Of a stretch of DNA of 64,000 bases, positions 1 through 13,236 are shown one piece after another; the first letter of the stretch is position 1, and each line of letters opens with the position of its first letter. Below the pieces are notes generated by a model, which was not told where the DNA came from, made no database searches, and worked only from the letters and a program-made list of their open reading frames with translations. A program made the translations under genes and the position numbers. The DNA comes from Chaenocephalus aceratus (taxonomy: Eukaryota; Chordata; Actinopteri; Perciformes; Channichthyidae), in assembly GCA_023974075.1 (NCBI GenBank), contig CM043797.1:11400401-11464400 (forward strand), written 5' to 3'.

Positions 1-774
1 TAACGTTGAGCGAATGATCTATGATGTTGTTAACTGTTGGTACCCGGGTTCTCCTTTACAATCAATAGCATGCAGCAAGGAGTAAACAATTCATTTGTAT
101 AAGACATGTCCCGCCCCTTAGCCTGTCACGTACAATGTGTTGGAGTGCTAGCCAATAGAAGAGTGAGTGTTACATTTACCCAATACCGTACTACCATATT
201 TGAGAAGAAAATGTGTGTGTGCCCCAGTATAAGAACACACAGTATGGGTAAAAGTGACTGAAGCCCAGAGACAACATGTGAGTCTGGTAAAGTATCATTG
301 GCACATTTCCCTAACTTAGCTTAACATGAAAAACATTTTTGGTTGCATACATGGAAAAAAAAGAGGATAAGGGCCACATTTGATTTTATTTTTTAATATC
401 TGTCCAAAAGCTTGCACAAAACAAAAAATATGTCCCTACTCCACTCCCGTAAAAAAGATAACTTAACATAAATATGAAAAAAAGAATGTTAACAAGGAAA
501 GTTATATACCTAGTTATATACCGGTAGCTAAAAAGGGAGGTTTACTTTTTGGGAAATTGTTTTTTCACTGATTATAATTAGACATGTTGCCAGACAGAGG
601 AAATAATGTACATGTCAAAAGAAAATGATTTAATATTCTTAATTGTACATTTCAAGTTCATTACGTAATGTTTTGAGTTGACAGAAGATCAGTTTCACAA
701 CCCTTTTAGGATGTGAAACACTGTTGTAGGAGAGCTGTAAAAGCTTCATGTAATCTTTCTGCATTTTTTATCAG

Positions 775-3700
775 TGAAATTCAGAGTCATCTCACTGGAC
801 ACCAAGATGAGACCTGCCCAACAGATGGTGAGTGTTTGAAAAATCGTTCCTAATATCTCTTTCATGAAACACATTTTTAGTGATTACGTTAAATGTGCGG
901 GTTTTTATTTGTGCCACATTTGGAACATTTTGTTACACATAATCAATTTTGAATTGGTGATGACAGTGAAACTATTACTGTGACTGTCTTTGAGCACTGA
1001 ATGATGAAAACAGTACAAACCAGCTGATCCTTTAACAATTATTTTTCCTTTTTGCAGTATAATACCATCGAAATTGAGGTAAGAATACAAATATACATGA
1101 AAAAATATATTAATAATATACATGAACTGGTAATATAGTCTGAAGGTGACAAGTTTGATTATTTAGGAACACTTTAAAGCAAGATGGTCGAGTTTACTGA
1201 TTTGTCTTTTAGACAATCAATCTGTAAGCTCAAAGATATAACTGAAGTGTATATCCTCCATATATCAATAAAATGTAGTGTGAACAAAGCTCCACTTACA
1301 ATTTCAAACAACCTTTATTGTAATTGAAAGACAACATGAGGCTAATTTCCTGTATTTTCAGTTTGAATACCTGCGCATACAGTATCGTATATATCTTACA
1401 AACATCTTTACTTTACCCGCTTCTCACTCTGAGAATCAACAAGTACAATTCTTCTACCATCTTGTTTGAATGAAAAAAATAAACAATCAACATTCTAATT
1501 TTGTCATTTCTATTCAGTTTTTTCTTGCATAATTTTTATTATTTAAGTGTTTTATGTCTTGTATACATATTTATGTTGCATTGTTGGAGGAGCCGGGGAA
1601 TTAAGATTTTCATTGTCATACACTGTAGCTGACCCTGTAGATGACATAAAACCTTTGAATCTTAAATCCTGAATGTTGTTCCAATTTACCCTTTTCTGCA
1701 TAGGATGCTAACAAGAACAAGATTGGACAGTGGCTTAATGAAACATCTGATAGTAAAATATTACAGCTTTCTTATGCCTTGAACTCTGAGGCTCGTGAAG
1801 GATCCTACCAAGTTACTGTGTCGACTGGGTCTAATAAAATATATCACAGCTTCAAAGTGGAGAAATATGGTAAGGTATTGTTTTAAGCCATCCATTACAA
1901 TCCATTAGTAATGAAGCAAGAATGCTAATGATCCTATTTTGTCCACAGTTTTGCCTAAATTTGATGTTAAATTAACTGCATCTGACGAAGTAAGTATCGA
2001 TCAGGAAGAAATCAAAGCGGAAGTTTGTGCAACGTAAGTAAAAGCTCTTCGCTCATTTGCTCTTGAATAGTTCCAGCTTGGTGAGTGAATGGGTCTTTTC
2101 TAAACACAGTTTTCTTATCAACCTAATTAGGTATACATATGGACAGCCTGTGCCAGGCAGTGTTAACCTGAAGATGTGCAGACCTTTTACTAGGTACATT
2201 GAAAGAAGCTTAGTATACACCCCGGAAAATCCAGAGAGAGTCCCTGAAATATCCGCCCCATGCTACAAGGAAACAAAGAAGGTACAGTTGCTGAGGCGAC
2301 AGTCTCATGTCCGTCTAAAATGTGCACATAAAGGTAGACCTTACATATCTACCTCCTACAGAATGTTTACATATTGTATTAAGTTGTATTATTCAAACAC
2401 GACATACCGTGCACACTTACTGTAACACTACATTGGACTAGATATATTGTCATCTACGTTGTCAGTGTAGTGTAGAAATTGATGAGCTTATCAATGATTA
2501 ATCACAATGGATATAGTAGTTTCATTGTAAAAAAAAGTGAACTCAAGCTAACTGATTATATTGGGAGCTGCATTTCACAAACGTCACCAGCAAATAGAGT
2601 TTCCTTCTTAATGCATGGATATAAAGAGAACTGGATACAGCGTCTGAAGCTAGCCCGTTCATTCCTACAAGATTTGCTCAGTGGCGCTCAGTGGCCCAAA
2701 ATGGAACTACTGGAGATTAAAAAACAAAATAAATCTGTTCTTGGTCCCATAGAGCAGGGGTTCCCAACGTTTTTTCCCAAGTGCCCCCCCCAAATGACTC
2801 CTGTTGGAAGTTGCGCGGGGGGGCATCAGCATTAATTAATTAAAGTTTAAAAGTCTCAAAAATGCTACAACTACTATCACAAACTGGATGAATGTGAAGT
2901 ATGTTGTTAAAGGAGGATGAAAGCGTAATTAAGGAGCACTATTGGAGTGACTTTGATAGTTATTGGACTCAGGATTCATTAATTTGGATTCCCGCTGTAT
3001 GAAGAAATTAAAGGACAGAAAACAATGGAAGTGGAACAAATTCACAAAGGGATTAAACTGTTTAAAACATACCGGATTTTGCCGATGTGTTTATGTGGAT
3101 TCAAAAGTCGTAAATAATCTACAAAATGGAGGAGACCGATCTGATCGGAGCAACTGTGACAAATAATCCAACTGAAACCGGCATGGACAATGACTATGTT
3201 TTAAAAATGCGCTTATCCAGAAAAGCCCGGTTTGGACACTTTACGGGCAGAAGAAACATTTATATTAAAGAAAGAATTATACATTTATTTCTTTTTATGC
3301 CTATAATAGCTACTAACTTGAATTTGTATTCCATTTAATTAATCAATTATTTTTTATATTTTATTGTAATGTATAGACAAGGCTTTTAGTGACAATCATG
3401 TATTGCGTTACAATTATATGTAAAACAAAAAAAAAAAAATCGAAATATGATATTTGGCCTCAAATCATCTGAGGCCTGGCTCCCCCCCTACGATCTTTGG
3501 CGCCCCCCCAATGGGGGCGCGCCCCCCAGGTGGGGAACCACTGATTTCGACTCAGTCAAATTAATGCAGAAGGAAAATAACTCTAGATTCGTCTTTTAAC
3601 ACATTTACAACTTTAAGACCCTTATGATTTATATAGGGGCTATAAAATTACTGGGTAATTGATTGTACGACAATTTGAAAATGTCTCTTTCCCAATGTAA

Positions 3701-6700
3701 GTCAATAGATGAGAGCAACACATCTGAATACTTTCCTTCTACACAAGGCCATGCCCCTTTTTGGGTGAAAACACTCGCTATCATTTGTCTGGCGCTAAAT
3801 ACAGATTCTGAAGTTTTCGCCGATCACATCAAAAAAACTATAATACCGCGCCTTTTTTTATCGACAAGGAGCGCAGATATTATGTTCAGACAAGCAAATA
3901 ATTAAACAATGTTATTGGAGATTGATGAACGGCGTTGATTTGTTGGGCGTTGATATAAATCAATAGGGGTCAGTCTGCCAGTGAACGAGTGGCAGGCAGC
4001 AAGCTAGCATTTCAACTTTGATTTCTGAATTAGATTGTTTCTTTTACTGTCCTTTTTTTGTAGAGGAAGTCAAATACTGCTTGGCGCCGATGCCTTGTTT
4101 TTACTGTTAAGTGGGCGGAGGCCTTCATTATGTCGTGGACTAGAACATAAGTGTAGTACCACCATTTGGCCACTACTAAAATGTGCTTCAACGGCCAGCA
4201 CACTTCCTGGGGGGTTGAAGTAGAAACACGATCCAGAATGTATTTCATTGTATTTCATCTATATTTTTGTGCTTTTTAGACGAACAAGAAAGGCTGTGCC
4301 AATTTTATCTTCTCAATGTCAACTTTCACAAAAGTTGCACAAAAAGTGCTGCGAGATCAGTTCAAACTCAGTGCCAAAGTGGAAGAGAAGGGCACAGGCA
4401 AGTATTTTGATCTATTTCTTCATAATTTGATCCTACTCTTGATGAATATATCTAATTTAAACAATATAGAATTCATGTATTTGATATGGAGCATCCTTCT
4501 ACAGGTATTTCACACCAACAAGAGAAGTCTATGGATATTTCATATGTTGTTGGAAAGCTGTCCTTCACTGACACACCCAAGATTTATGACCAAGGATCCT
4601 TTGTGGAGGGAAAAGTGAGTGCATCTTGTCTTCACTTCTTCAGGGTCATGCAACCAAATTGTTCTGAAATGCCTTCTCAGTAATATAACTTGTTTCTTTA
4701 CAACAGGTTAAAGCAGTTTATTACAACAATACACCCATTGCTGACATGCCGGTGTATCTTTTTGAGGGTGAAAGGTGGTCAGCACGTTGGTTGCAGAATC
4801 TTACCACTGACAGCAATGGTGTTGCCCCTTTCAATTTCAGCACCGCTAACCTACATGGAGACATCCATGTCCAGGTAAATAGGAAAATAACCATCTTGTA
4901 TCCAACATGTTGTCTGTCACAGCATAAAACAACCGAAAATCAATTCTTCAATATACAGCAACTGGGCGAAGTGGTACAACATGTAGCTTTCTTCTATCCC
5001 TTCCCAACCAATGTTAACATCGTTTTTTCTGTTGTCTAGCTAAGCAACACACCGACATTGGGTTACCCTCCTCATAGAGCGGCACATTACGAGACTGGAG
5101 ATCAAATAGTTTCGTTGGCCCAAGTCTCTTCTCCTGATACTAAAACTGTCAGCTTCCTGGAGATGAAGAAGAAGGATAAACCACTTCCATGTGACAAAGA
5201 AGAAGAAATCTTTATCCAATACACTGTGGTTGGAGAGGCCAAGGGCTCAGTGGATATGATGTATCTCGTGAGTAAAAAAATCATTTTTTGTTTTAATAAT
5301 GACCTTCACAACCGAGTGCTGGCTGAAAGGAACACGTTCAACCCTGACCCTAAGTCCTTACACCCGTTAGTACAGTTGTTTTCCAGTAGTGTATAATCAG
5401 CTGAGTTCCTCTTTTTATACATTTCATTACTGCATGAATCAATAATTCATAGCAAGTCTAATAAATGATGATCTGGATATGTTGATGCTCCATTTGATTG
5501 GCTGTTTTTAACAAACCCCTCCTTTCCTGCCACTTAAGCACATAGTTGGAGTTGGTTTGTTAAAGTCAGAGCTAACACTGCCAGCCATGCTTTGTGGTAC
5601 CAATCTAGTTCTTTGTGACAATATTCTGAAATTCCCCAGGTCTTATCTAGAGGTGCCATTGTCATGCAAGGACATAACCGCATTGATGTGGAAGATCAAT
5701 CAGGTGAGTAAAGAATGACATCTTAAAAATCTCCCTTTTAATAAGCATTGCCAACAAAATCATATGATTGATGATTGTGGTTCATAACAGTTTGGTTGTG
5801 TTTCAGTGAATGAGGGCCAGGTGTCCTTTAAGCTGGCAGTGTCTCCAGACATGGCTCCAGACATCCAGGTTATAATTTACGCCATCCTCCCCAGTGAGAC
5901 TGTGATCGCCAACAGCGCCGACTTCTCCATTGAGAAATGCTTCAGGAACAAGGTCAGTTTCAGAAGTTTCTGTTATTTTCAGATGCAAGTAATTTTTTGG
6001 AGAAATTAAAAATATCACACTAGCTATCAAGTTAACAATCTCAAAACCATTTGGTTATAACTCTTTCGGCCCATTTTGCAACACCTCTTTTGTTATCCAT
6101 GTGGACTCTTCCACCTGCCAAAGTCTGTTCGACTAACAAATTGCTCAAACCTGATTTGTCAATACTACTAGGTTACAAACGGTCTTCAAATGGACTGTGA
6201 ACTGGACTAAAAGCATAATCCTTCTGCACTAATATGCAAATATCTCTTTACAACGATTACCTTAAACCTTATTAAGCACTATTAAGGATTTATAATCCAG
6301 GTGCAGTCCTTGCTCCACTTGCACACAAGACAAAAGACAGTTCATTTTGTGGGTAAAGAAATTATGTTTCTCTAAAGCCATGGCGGGAAAATCAGTGTTA
6401 AGTTCAGCCAATTTACAAGGAATGGATTGTTATGTATAATAAGTGCAGCATTTATTTCTGGACTGTAAGCATGGTATAGCCATGGATGAGGTTCTCAGTT
6501 CCAGCATAGCAGATTGTTGGTCAGAAAAGTGAACCAGTTTCAAAGGCCGAGAGCTGGCGTAGTTGCAGTGGAAAAACTGATTTGCAATCAGGCACGTGCT
6601 CTGAACTGGCCATGGAACCACTTCAAAGAAAATACATGTAATTTATTAAGCGTTGGTAGGACCAACAGCAAGGCCATGTTAGTCCACTAAAGAGAAAATG

Positions 6701-9700
6701 CTAGCAATGTAGCCATGTGCGTCTCTGGCATGGGGCCATTCCCCTCAGAACCAGAGCATGGAGAAAAGTAAAGGTAAACTACAAATTGTTGTCAAGTTCA
6801 AAACATTTCAGGTTCTCTACCACCACTGACGTCTCAGGTGAGATGTTTTTTATATGTAAGGTGTCGCTGGAGTTCTCTCCATCCTCGGCCGTCCCCGGAG
6901 AGCAGACCATCCTGCAGGTGAAGGCCCTGCCAGACTCTCTGTGTGGTGTCAGCGCTGTCGACCAGAGCGTCCTCATCAAGGAGCCAGGGAAAACTCTGGA
7001 TGCAGACAAGGTACCTGCTAGAATCAACCACATTTTGACCCATGATTTATCTCAGTCCAAAACACTCAAAAATAATGACTATCATCCAATATTGTTTTAA
7101 TTACATCATAACTAACTTATTATGCATTCATAACCATACAATCCTGTTGTAATTGCATTTTATGGCCCCAAAAAACATTACACCACATATTTAAGTAAAA
7201 CATGTGATTCAATTCACTCATTATATTCACTATAGTGAAGACAGTGGATATTTACATTGTCTGACTATAATAGACTAATATTAGAATACAATCTCCCCAA
7301 AAAATTTTTCAATTATTGTTACAGTGGATGAAGGGGGTGGGGGTGGGGTGTCTATAGTCAAAGATGAATCTTGATTGGGCCAAATTTGACCCAGAGTCAC
7401 CCCCAACAATGCTGCCGGGTCTTCCCAGACCCGAACACCAAAATATACACTTTTTTTAGAGACCTTCAGACTTGGCTAAAATGGTCAAAATCAGTTTTGT
7501 AGTGTTTATATAGCTGTTGTGGAGGGTATCATGAAGCCTTGTTCCGTACAAAAAAACTAGAATGTAGGTATTATATAATTTTAACTTGAAACGGGTCAAG
7601 GGAGACCCGAACACAACATAAGGGTTAAATGCATCTCAGTAATCCGCAGTTTCTCAATTGTCAGATTGTCATAAAAACAATAAAACTCTTGTGAGAATAT
7701 AGTGGTGAACCATACCTTTCTTCTCAGATATTCAACTTGTTGCCTGTCAGAAAAGCAACACATGTTCCATATAATGTTGAAGATCGTGGAGAATGCTTGC
7801 TCGTGAGACCCAGAAGATACGCTATACCATTTCCCGATGGAAACCAGAGAGATGATGCTCATACAGTTTTCCAGGTACTAACTCCACAAACAATGATGTT
7901 TAATATAGCAATATATGTTGCGGTAGCCCATTTTTTATAAACTTTTCAGTGATTCCTGTATTCATGTCTTTAGAATGTAGGTATGAAGATGGCAACAAAC
8001 CTGGTTATCAGAGTGCCGACATGCCTCAAGTACAGAGGAAGAGAATACCGCAATGGCTATGGCTATGGCTATGGTAATTGCTTTTCTTGTTCTATTGAGT
8101 GACACATACTTAACATTTACCAGCAATCAAACAGGTTACCATGTTTTCTCCTGCTTTTGTTGGATTCCTTTTTTGATTTTTTTAGGCATGCGAAGGCACT
8201 TTTCGGCATCCAGTATGGAAAGGTCATTTGTGTCAGCGGGTGCTGGTGCAAACAATTCTCCTGATGATTCACCAATTGAGACCGTTCGAACTTTCTTCCC
8301 TGAGACCTGGATATGGGACCTGTTAGAAGTTGGGTAAGAATATGCAATAAAGAGTTCTGAGGGTCATGAATTCAGTAAATGTATTCATTTAAACCAGATA
8401 TATATGTAGACCAGACTCCACACATGAATAGCAAGAAAATCCCTTAATGACGCTGCTCATCTAGTCGTGTTTAACATGTTGGCTTGAAGGGAAATGAAAG
8501 GGTATTTGTGATTCTATAAAACGTATATTCATCATTTTAGAGACGTTTATTTTATAATGACGGTATGTGCGGAAATATTTTGGGCTAGTGTGCATCATTT
8601 TTAGGGTTATGGTTCTTTATTTAGAATATTGCCAGAATTGATTTAGCAAGACTGAACCAAGTAATCGTTTCTGAGTTTTTGAGATCTCAAAAATCAAGGA
8701 AATTAAACAATTTCACGTATGTAAGTTAGTATTTAAGTATATTTCTCAAGGTCACGTAATCTGTTTGTGTGCTTCGGCTGATCCAGAAAGTCTGGAACGA
8801 AGGATGTGTCCGTCACAGTCCCAGACACCATCACCACCTGGGAGACGGAGGCATTCTGTTTGTCCTCTCAAGGTTTTGGCTTGGCTCCTCGTAAAGAGAT
8901 CACTGTCTTCCAGCCCTTCTTCCTCGAGCTCAGCCTGCCCTACTCCATCATCCGAGGGGAGCACTTTGAACTGAAGGCAACCGTCTTCAACTACCTGACC
9001 AGCTGCATCATGGTAACTAATGTTTTCACATGACCTATTATTACGTCAGCATGCTCAATTGCTAACATGCTAAGCAGATGCAATACAATTCATTATTTGG
9101 TGAAAATGTAAGAAATGTTAAATAAATGCACCCAATATTTATGCAGTTTATGGTTTCATGATGCCTTCACTGTATTTACTTACTTGTATTGCACTGTGGT
9201 AACGACTTTGGTGCAAGTAAAAGGTAGCTGCTTTCTATAAGGAAGCATGAGAAAAGGTCCAACATTTCACCTTCCAAACATTGAACATGTGAAGTCCGAG
9301 CGCAGAAAATATTCTGTCTCTTGATAAACTGTCTTGTTCCGGGAGGTTCCTCCCAGCTTTGCCTGTACAGATCCTCCCCTCAAAATGTCAACGGATAATT
9401 TATTTGTGCATCATACCGTTGATAGCCAGTAGCGGAATGGATACTGCTCAGCTCTTTTTGCCTTATGGTTTTTACATTGTCACTGTGCCCATCTTTAAAC
9501 ATCTGTATTGTAGGTCGAAACATCTCCACATAGCTTTTTGTTGTTGTCTAGACTTTCTGAAGTCAATCTGGATACAATCCTTGTAACCAAGGCTTTAGTC
9601 CCATACTCATGGACCCAACTCATTGGTGATCTTGTTTGGTGAACACTTAGAGTATTCTAATGAAGAAGTCTTGTCTGGTAATGATGAGGGCAAGGATAGG

Positions 9701-12700
9701 GAGTGTAAGAAGAACAGCAATGTTCTTCAGATGGGAAAAAAAGCAGTTTTGCTGATATGGTAGGAATGAGAAGGTGGGGTCGAAGATGATGCAATAGTTG
9801 TGCAGGGGGCGATGAGAATGAGATGTTCAGTGAAAATGACTGGGCATAGTGGGTGAGGGAATTTGGGCAGTTTTTTTATATAGATGCCATGTTGACGTAG
9901 GATGCTTCCTAGGGGAAAGATATACAGGACAAAAATGAGGGGAGCGAGGACTGAACCCTGGGGGACACCATGAGGGAGTTGGGCAGTGGGGCAATGGCAG
10001 TTATTTACGGATTTTGGTGTAGCGAAATGATGTAAAACAGGAGAAGGCAGTTATGTCGATGGTGTGAGAGGAGGATGGAATTGTTGATTGAGTCAAAGGC
10101 TGCATTTATGTCATCAAGGATGAAGATGGTAAGGAGGCTGAAGTCTACTCAGAAGAGTTTATTGTTTGTGATTTATCTCATTTAGTTGAGAGCTTAATAA
10201 AAGGCGAAGTTCAGAAATGGTCGTGGACCAAGTGAAGACATCTTTCAAACCCATTCCTGGGTGTTAAGAATAATTTCTGCATCACTCTTTTGTTTGCTTT
10301 TGCTATAAATCTACATTTTCTAAAATATATTGCTGTCTCTCTTGAACAGGTTACTGTGGCTCCAACCCCCTCCTTAGATTACAACCTTACCCCCCTCTCT
10401 GGTGACCAGTACACATCCTGTTTGTGTGGTGGAGAGCGCAAGACCCTCAGCTGGACCATGGCCCCCTCAGCTTTAGGTGAGAGAAGATTTTTCTACTGAT
10501 GTGAAATGTTAAAGTGTGCCAAAGTAGATTAAACCTTTTTTTTACCTTTGTGACATCATTAAGATCCAACTTAGTGACAGAATGTTTATAGACTATTATT
10601 AATAAAATAACACAATTGATTGATCAAGTCACATCTTGTTTGTTGTTCTCTTGTAGGTGTTATGAATGTGTCAGTGACTGCTGAGGCTGTGGCATCCCAA
10701 GCTTCGTGTGACAATGAGATTGTGAGCGTGCCAGAAAGGGGTCGTATCGACGTGGTCAAACGTTCTCTCATAGTCAAGGTCAGGACGTTTAAACAAAATG
10801 ATAAAGTACAAGTTCATCCATTAACTAGAAAGTAACTCTGGAACTCGCATTATATCTTTTCCTTTCAGGCTGAAGGAACTGAGATGTCCAAGACCTACAA
10901 CTGGCTGCTCTGCCCAAAAGGTCAGTTTGTTCAGAAAAATAACAACCAATTATGATAAGTTATGAGATTTCCCATCAAGAATATGTGACCCTCTTATCGA
11001 AATCAGTCTGGCGAATACCGAGTTAATCGTGGATTTATGTCCAAAACCTCGTACAGAGGTATTACAACAGGCACTGTGTTGTGTGTTGCCTCAGAAAATA
11101 CACACAACACACCGATGAATCTCAGTGAACAATAAGCCGCTGAATGAACATTAGTAGAGGGACGGCCTGCTGACAAGCTTTTTTATGGACAAACAAATCA
11201 TATCTAATGGAGTGGTGGTTTTTGAGGGGGGGCCTGCAAAAATATTATGCCATAAGAAAAATATCACTTAAAAAAGCAAACCAACTAAAAACTATGGCTA
11301 AAAATATACTGCAAACTTTGAAGGCCTTTTTCTCATCATTTTGTCTTGATCACACTCAGCATCTTGTGGGGATATTTGTTCTGATTGTTTGAGAACAAAA
11401 AGAATAAGGATATAAAAGAAAGCAAAGTATCTCCTTCTTCCAACATTGTATATAATTCAAAATGTGTTTCAGGGTCCATGTGACTGATTTTGATGGAGCA
11501 GGTCAGTCACATATAATAGATACATTCACTAACTGCGGGTAGCACTTAACTTATTTGTCAATGAGTCACAGATTCATATAAGGTCATTATTTAAATTATA
11601 TCACCCTGATGGAAGAACACCTAATTCTTATTCTCAGTCCTGTTTCAATCGATGATCCATTAACCATCCGTGAAATCTATCTTTGTTTGAGTGCTGAGCT
11701 GACTGTACCTTGTCTTCACACAGGAGAGGCTTTGAAAGAGGAAATAGAAATACAGCTGCCTGAGAACGTCATTCTTGGATCTGCCCGAGCTTCGCTATCA
11801 GTCTTGGGTAATACATTCATTTCTGTTGAGTTGTTTTTGTTGTATTTTGAGTTACATTTTCGAGTATTAGCTTCATTATTTTTGTGCAGGTGACATTCTG
11901 GGCAGGGCTCTAAACAACCTGAATGGGCTGCTGCGGATGCCGTATGGATGTGGTGAGCAGAACATGGCTCTCCTGGCCCCCAACATCTACATCCTCCAGT
12001 ACCTGAAAAACACTCAGCAGCTGACCCCAGCCATCAAGGACAAGGCTACCAACTTCCTGACCAGTGGTGAGTCTCTGGTGAAATATGTCAAATGTAGCAT
12101 GAGTAACATTCTGGCACACAAAACCAGTATCAGAAAGTGTTGCATGATTATGTAGCCCGTGCCAATTCATCCCTTTTTTTCTGCCTTTTCCCTGCTATGC
12201 AAATAATGGTAAACATCCTGAATATATGAGAGGAAGTTTCGGTCAAACTTGGTAATGTGATTAATTTGCGTTCTTTATTTGAATCACTTTAAGGTTTCCA
12301 GGTTGATCACAAGCTGTAAAGTGTTACTTCATTCATTAATTTAGCAAAACCCTTTTGTAATTTGACACGTGTCACTTTTGTGATGCAGGCTACCAGAGAC
12401 AGCTGAACTACAAAGATGATGATGGTGCATACAGCACATTTGGAAAAGGAACTGGGAACACTTGGTGAGAGAACCACTGATCGATCATCAACCCAAATAA
12501 TGATATGTACATGCTGTGCAATATTTACCATGTCACACCAAGACATACAGTTTACCACTAGTGCTAACAGAGTAGATGATGTAGAAGTACTTAGACATTT
12601 TATTTTATTACTCATAAGTTCTTCACAATAAAACCACTAATGTGCTACTGTATGTGAACACACGCAAGTTCAAGTCTTTCTAATTAATGCATAAAATAGA

Positions 12701-13173
12701 ATCACATGATTTGTATATTGTTGTGATTATCTTGAGACATTAAACAGATCATGATTGTTTAATTATGTCAGTCATGTATAACTTTGTTTTAATATCCTCA
12801 GGCTGACTGCTTTTGTGGTGAGATCATTTGCCAAAGCACAGTCTTTTGTCTACATTGACCCAGCAAAGATGGAAGAGTCTAAGAATTGGCTCCAAAAGAA
12901 ACAACGAGAAAATGGCTGTTTTGAACAGTCAGGAAAGCTGTTTAACAACAGAATGAAGGTAATCAAAGTCGTTCTTCTCATGGAAATACCTGTTAATAAC
13001 TGAAACTTAAGAATGTTATACATTTTTGTTTTCACTAAACCACATGCTGCTCTATTTAAATGCAAATACACCATCAGGACTTTCAAAGATGGTTCAGTAG
13101 TAACTAATGCTAACCTAGGGAGCGGTTTCACAAAATGTGTATTGACATTTGTACACAGCAGTACTTAAGTTAA

Positions 13174-13236
<63 letters not shown>

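Noticed and set aside
2057..2425. Open frame of 122 codons around exon 8
   Set aside because: Only 2131-2281 is exon; the rest is read-through of both introns, as splice phases show.
4030..4258. Overlapping open frames on both strands in intron 8
   Set aside because: They lie inside an intron, overlap each other and show no domain. The copy 2 equivalents differ only by neutral-looking changes.
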